Assembly (NCBI RefSeq): GCF_026167545.1 | Contig: NZ_CP110678.1 | Coordinates: forward strand, 927,501-991,500 | DNA: 64,000 bases | Reading direction: 5' to 3' | Origin: Sphingomonas sp. S1-29 | GTDB taxonomy: Bacteria; Pseudomonadota; Alphaproteobacteria; Sphingomonadales; Sphingomonadaceae | Shown here: positions 63,701-64,000 of the stretch, in pieces | Numbering within the stretch: position 1 is the first letter of the stretch | Layout: every line of letters starts with the position of its first letter | Made by a program: the position numbers and the translations under genes | The notes under the pieces: model-generated | The model's input: the letters and a program-made list of their open reading frames with translations, nothing else | The model's database searches: none | Told to the model about the DNA's origin: nothing

Positions 63701-63873
63701 GATGCCGCAGTCTGGGCGGCAGTCTGGGCGGCAGTCTGCGCGGCAGTCTGGGCGGCGGCGATCTGCGCGCTCAGGCACATCGCCATGGCGGCACCCGCGC
63801 CCAGCAGCAGGCGACGGCGGCGGTGAAGCGATACGACGGCGTCGGGCATGGCGACGCTGCGCGAAAACTGCAT
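60733..63873 (-). CDS. TonB-dependent receptor linked to the M20 amidohydrolase
   Basis: A 1046-aa receptor. ATG 63873 (MQFSRSVAMPDA) opens a long, Arg-containing leader with a hydrophobic core (LLLGAGAAMAMCLSAQIAAAQ). A TAAQ repeat tract and a polar linker follow, then the TonB-box-like GQIIITGSRIERDGY and the plug (VSVISAKELQTEAPANIADFVNTLPSVRG, VNLRSLGANRTLVLFDGQR, IERIEVVTGGASSAYGSDAVSGVINFI; given in parts). The barrel ends with YRLGIRFSY. The type is common in sphingomonads beside peptidases and amidohydrolases. Ligand unknown. The M20 gene follows after 23 bp. Confidence 0.92.
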   Translation of the reverse strand: MQFSRSVAMPDAVVSLHRRRRLLLGAGAAMAMCLSAQIAAAQTAAQTAAQTAAQTAASQAVPDPLPADQTNSGPGKSSPGEGEMVNTPGGKPELATDPLSGESVVLDDGQDDGQIIITGSRIERDGYTAPTPVSVISAKELQTEAPANIADFVNTLPSVRGSSTASNSSGSLSNGLAGIASVNLRSLGANRTLVLFDGQRSVASSTTGIVDVNTFPQGLIERIEVVTGGASSAYGSDAVSGVINFILDRDFTGLKGDYEFGVTNYSDGANHKVSLTGGLPFADGRGHLIVSAEAFTQKGQHTIDRDWNQAGFFQIDNPAYTATNGQPARLVQGGIGTSQFTPGGLISTGPFRGTYFGTIGAGGASLNQLQFGPTNGQWMVGGDYEITRQGHLGSNTLIPDEDRSSIFGRVEYEVMPEATLFLTGSFAHYEGTSLYQQTPTTGVTLQVAPSAANGGLINAYLPTAFVNQVNAYNATPGNTRVNTVAIGTSNAGIPAQGSNNTRDVFRVVGGVEGEFNAIGREWRWDAYVQRGVAKVDEQLTNTWNVAKLALATDAVRAPAGNAAGIAAGTIVCRSTLTNAGNGCVPINRVGVGGVTQGALDYIFNDGNQPLREQTLTQTVSALNFSTKRLFDNWQGPVSIAFGAEARRESVTGTVDPQFNSGWIYGNYLVTEGQYSVYEGYLETVFPLFEGADLNGAYRLTNYSTSGSVSTWKVGLSWQPIDDFRLRGTVSRDIRAPNLGELFAPGTARTNTVNVPLAGGGFRADQFLEQTVGNADLAPEVAKTYGAGIIFTPTFLPGFAASVDYYNIDLSGAISNYTAQTTVNLCYEQATAQACENITTSAGAGVTTAGAAITGIRLIPFNFVGIQSEGLDFEASYRRPLGDGQLTLRALATHYLSLYTDNGVDFPTQAAGQNSGNTPDWTYRLTAAYDQGGVGLQLTGRGLSGGVYDNSFIECQTSCPPSTVQNRTINDNQIEGAFYLDFAANYGFEVQGAKLQAFLSVRNLLDTDPVLVGNGPTGNNTPAYPQTNRNLYDFLGRVYRLGIRFSY
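63707..63754. repeat. Four 12-bp tandem repeats in the receptor leader region
   Basis: Units of GCAGTCTGGGCG (third unit GCAGTCTGCGCG) occur four times in a row and encode (AAQT)n just after the signal-peptide cleavage region of the TonB receptor. Slippage by whole units would keep the frame and change only the linker length. Confidence 0.9.
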
Positions 63874-64000
63874 ATGGAACCCCCTTGAATGCGTGGCCTT
63901 GGGTGTTCCTCTCCCGGCGGTTCGCGTTTCTTGGTTCCCTGCACCGCATTGTGCCGGCTGCTTTTCGCGCTCGGCTATCGTGGCGGTTTGCACAGCGTAG

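Noticed and set aside
63707..63754. 12-bp tandem repeats as a possible phase-variation switch
   Set aside because: The unit length is a multiple of three, so slippage keeps the frame. It can vary a linker but cannot switch the gene off.

Overview
The window is GC-rich (roughly two-thirds G+C) DNA from an alphaproteobacterium, most likely Sphingomonas or a close relative. The evidence is the set of large TonB-dependent receptors with DEIVVTG-type plugs, the receptor-linked tryptophan-halogenase homologue, the FadR and IclR regulators beside glycoside hydrolases, and many ATGA/GTGA gene overlaps. No tRNA, rRNA or CRISPR array was seen. Naming rests on motifs read by eye; no database search was possible.

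Layout. 0-3.8 kb: an OmpR-type response regulator with the start of its histidine kinase, divergent from an outer-membrane receptor-like protein. 3.9-5.1 kb: an IS66 transposase remnant abutting a 5'-truncated GH43 arabinofuranosidase. 5.3-25.9 kb: a plant xyloglucan locus. It has a FadR regulator, GH31 alpha-xylosidase (PA14 insert), GH35 beta-galactosidase, GH74 endo-xyloglucanase, an IclR regulator, a TonB receptor, a flavin-dependent halogenase homologue and a GH29 alpha-L-fucosidase. An operon for oxidative L-fucose catabolism follows (mutarotase, two SDR dehydrogenases, L-fuconate dehydratase, FucP permease), plus an amidohydrolase that is a plausible fuconolactonase. Together these would degrade fucosylated, galactosylated xyloglucan and use the released fucose. 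25.9-27.3 kb is a decayed junction without a convincing gene.

27.3-57.7 kb holds the main discovery: a complete-looking extracellular contractile injection system (eCIS; Afp/PVC/MAC-like). It has 24 tightly packed genes on the minus strand: tail terminator, two sheaths, two tube proteins, LysM adaptor, a spike split in two genes, PAAR tip, gp25, two baseplate-J proteins, a gpI-like protein with a propeller-like N-terminus, three paralogous accessory proteins, a tape-measure-family protein and an AAA+ ATPase. The last two genes are a 1341-aa protein ending in a DNA/RNA non-specific endonuclease domain and a YezG/DUF600-like probable immunity protein. A near-consensus sigma-54 promoter (GG-N10-GC) precedes the first gene. 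A stand-alone sigma-54 activator (GAFTGA motif, Fis-type helix-turn-helix) is encoded convergently at the other end. I infer a sigma-54-switched injection particle carrying a nuclease with matching immunity.

57.9-59.1 kb is a graveyard of shortened or frameshifted genes. 59.1-63.9 kb is an intact pair: a TonB receptor followed by an exported M20 amidohydrolase.
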